DNA from: Pilimelia terevasa
Lineage (GTDB): Bacteria > Actinomycetota > Actinomycetes > Mycobacteriales > Micromonosporaceae
Length of the DNA: 64,000 nt
NCBI RefSeq assembly: GCF_014647915.1
Contig: NZ_BMQC01000005.1
Span: 1 to 64,000, forward strand
Direction of reading: 5' to 3'
The translations under genes and the position numbers were made by a program. The notes under the pieces are model-generated. The model worked only from the letters and a program-made list of their open reading frames with translations. It searched no databases and was not told the origin of the DNA. Positions within the stretch are counted from its first letter, which is position 1, and every line of letters starts with the position of its first letter. This document shows positions 62,580 through 64,000 of this stretch, piece after piece.

Positions 62580-64000
62580 TCAGGCCGGTCCGGGCGCCGA
62601 CGCCGCGGCCGACGGGGCTTGGGCCGCCTGCTTGGGCTTCCCGTCGATGCCCGCCTCGGCGCGCTGCTGGCCGGTGATCGGGGTGGGCGCTCCGGTCAGC
62701 GGGTCGTACCCGCCGCCGGTCTTCGGGAAGGCGATGACCTCGCGGATCGAGTCCGCGCCGGTGAGCAGCATGCACACCCGGTCCCAGCCGAAGGCGATGC
62801 CGCCGTGCGGCGGCGGGCCGAACGTGAACGCCTCCAGCAGGAAGCCGAACTTGTCGGCCGCCTCCTGCGGGCTGATGCCGAGCAGGTCGAAGACGCGCTT
62901 CTGGACGTCCCCGCGGTGGATACGGATCGAGCCGCCGCCGATCTCGTTGCCGTTGCAGACGATGTCGTACGCGTAGGCCAGCGCCTGGTCCGGCGCCGTC
63001 TCGAAGCGGTCCGCCCACTCGGCGGTCGGCGAGGTGAACGGGTGGTGCACCGCCGTCCAGCCGTCGCCCTGGGCGCCCACGCCCTCGACCTTCTCGAACA
63101 TCGGCGCGTCGGTCACCCAGCAGAACATCCACGCGTCGGGGTCGATCAGCTTCGTCCGCCGCCCGATCTCCAGCCGGGCCGCGCCGAGCAGCTCCTGCGC
63201 CGTCCGCCGCTCCTCGTCGGCCGCGAAGAAGATCGCGTCGCCCGGCTTGGCGCCGGCCGCGTCGGCCAGGCCGGCCAGGTGCTCCGCGGACAGGTTCTTC
63301 GCCACCGGGCCGCGCGCCTCGCCGGTCTCGGCGTCGAGGACCACGTAGGCCAGGCCGCGGGCGCCGCGGGCCTTGGCCCAGTCCTGCCAGCCGTCCAGCT
63401 CCTTGCGGCTCTGGGCCGCGCCGCCGGGCATGACCACGGCGCCGACGTACCCGCCGGACTCGATCGCCCCGGCGAACACCCGAAACGTGGTGCCGCGCAG
63501 GTAGTCGGTGAGGTCGACCAGTTCGCAGCCGAAGCGCAGGTCGGGCTTGTCGGAGCCGTACCGCTCCAGCGCCTCGTGCCAGGTGATCCGCGGCAGCGGC
63601 GACGGAATCTCGTGCCCGGCCAGGTCGCGCCACAGCGCGCCGACGATCTCCTCGCCGAGGGCCATCACGTCGTCCTCGCCGACGAACGACATCTCGACGT
63701 CGAGCTGGGTGAACTCGGGCTGCCGGTCGGCGCGGGAGTCCTCGTCGCGGTAGCAGCGGGCGAGCTGGTAGTACCGCTCCATCCCGCCGACCATCAGGAG
63801 CTGCTTGAAAAGCTGCGGCGACTGCGGCAGCGCGTACCAGGTGCCGGGCTGCAGCCGGACGGGGACCAGGAAGTCCCGCGCGCCCTCGGGCGTCGAGCGG
63901 GTCAGCGTCGGGGTCTCGATCTCCACGAAGTCGTGCGCGTGCAGGACCCGGCGGGCGATCTGGTTGGCCTGCGAGCGCAGGCGCAGCGCCGCCGCGGGGC
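62580..64000 (-). CDS. aspS: Aspartate--tRNA ligase, C-terminal part (5' end outside window)
   Basis: Class II synthetase; about 473 codons are visible and the reading frame stays open to the window edge. The N-terminal anticodon-binding barrel is missing. Visible: [23 protein letters not shown], motif 2 ([25 protein letters not shown], quoted in part), the bacterial GAD insertion domain (about 63120-63460), [15 protein letters not shown] and motif 3 GIAFGWDRV. The C-terminal tail is Ala/Gln-rich. It could be the non-discriminating type; this cannot be told here. Confidence 0.95.
   Translation of the reverse strand, partial: PAAALRLRSQANQIARRVLHAHDFVEIETPTLTRSTPEGARDFLVPVRLQPGTWYALPQSPQLFKQLLMVGGMERYYQLARCYRDEDSRADRQPEFTQLDVEMSFVGEDDVMALGEEIVGALWRDLAGHEIPSPLPRITWHEALERYGSDKPDLRFGCELVDLTDYLRGTTFRVFAGAIESGGYVGAVVMPGGAAQSRKELDGWQDWAKARGARGLAYVVLDAETGEARGPVAKNLSAEHLAGLADAAGAKPGDAIFFAADEERRTAQELLGAARLEIGRRTKLIDPDAWMFCWVTDAPMFEKVEGVGAQGDGWTAVHHPFTSPTAEWADRFETAPDQALAYAYDIVCNGNEIGGGSIRIHRGDVQKRVFDLLGISPQEAADKFGFLLEAFTFGPPPHGGIAFGWDRVCMLLTGADSIREVIAFPKTGGGYDPLTGAPTPITGQQRAEAGIDGKPKQAAQAPSAAASAPGPA

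Overview
The window is a GC-rich actinobacterial chromosome segment made almost entirely of housekeeping genes. Gene order (rarA, alaS-ruvX-mltG-aroE-aroC-aroK/aroB-aroQ-efp-nusB, bldD, pyrR-pyrB-pyrC-carA-carB, mihF-gmk-rpoZ-coaBC-metK-priA-def-fmt-rsmB-rpe-ribE-ribBA-ribH-hisE-hisG, infC-rpmI-rplT-tsnR-pheS-pheT, argR-argG-argH-mpg-tyrS, rrn) together with BldD, a mihF-type integration host factor, DUF6167 and DUF948 genes and strong GTG/GTGA start usage suggests a mycelial actinomycete, most likely Micromonosporaceae. That placement is an inference from synteny; no tree was built. Most genes lie on the minus strand, so the text below runs against the coordinates.

From the right end: the 3' part of aspS, then rarA, a very long proline-rich membrane protein, DUF948 and DUF6167 proteins, alaS, ruvX, mltG and the shikimate genes aroE, aroC and aroK. 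Between aroK and aroB about 5.8 kb of accessory DNA is inserted: two tandem LamG-like secreted proteins, a TetR regulator, a divergent UvrA-like ABC ATPase and an NmrA-like oxidoreductase. After aroB-aroQ-efp-nusB comes bldD on the plus strand, closed by a perfect bidirectional terminator. Divergent from bldD is a tightly coupled pyrimidine operon, pyrR-pyrB-pyrC-carA-carB-pyrD-(bioA)-pyrF, with a PyrR-type leader.

The central part holds mihF-gmk-rpoZ-coaBC, then metK-priA, def-fmt-rsmB, a plus-strand secreted protein, a YgjV-GNAT fusion, rpe with a REC-GGDEF diguanylate cyclase, and an FMN riboswitch ahead of ribE-ribBA-ribH, followed by hisE-hisG and a PH-domain gene. The left part holds infC-rpmI-rplT with an attenuator-like leader and a probable AUC start for infC, tsnR, a small secreted M15-like protein, pheS-pheT, argR-argG-argH, mpg and tyrS. 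The window ends on the promoter/leader region and the first bases of a 16S rRNA gene.

Main points of interest: the argCJBDF block normally between pheT and argR is absent; ribD is absent from the rib locus, where a GGDEF response regulator sits instead; an accessory module with paired TetR operators splits aroK from aroB; rare TTA codons occur in pyrF and ruvX; bioA sits inside the pyr operon; and several short tandem duplications are visible. No CRISPR array, transposase or tRNA gene was recognised.
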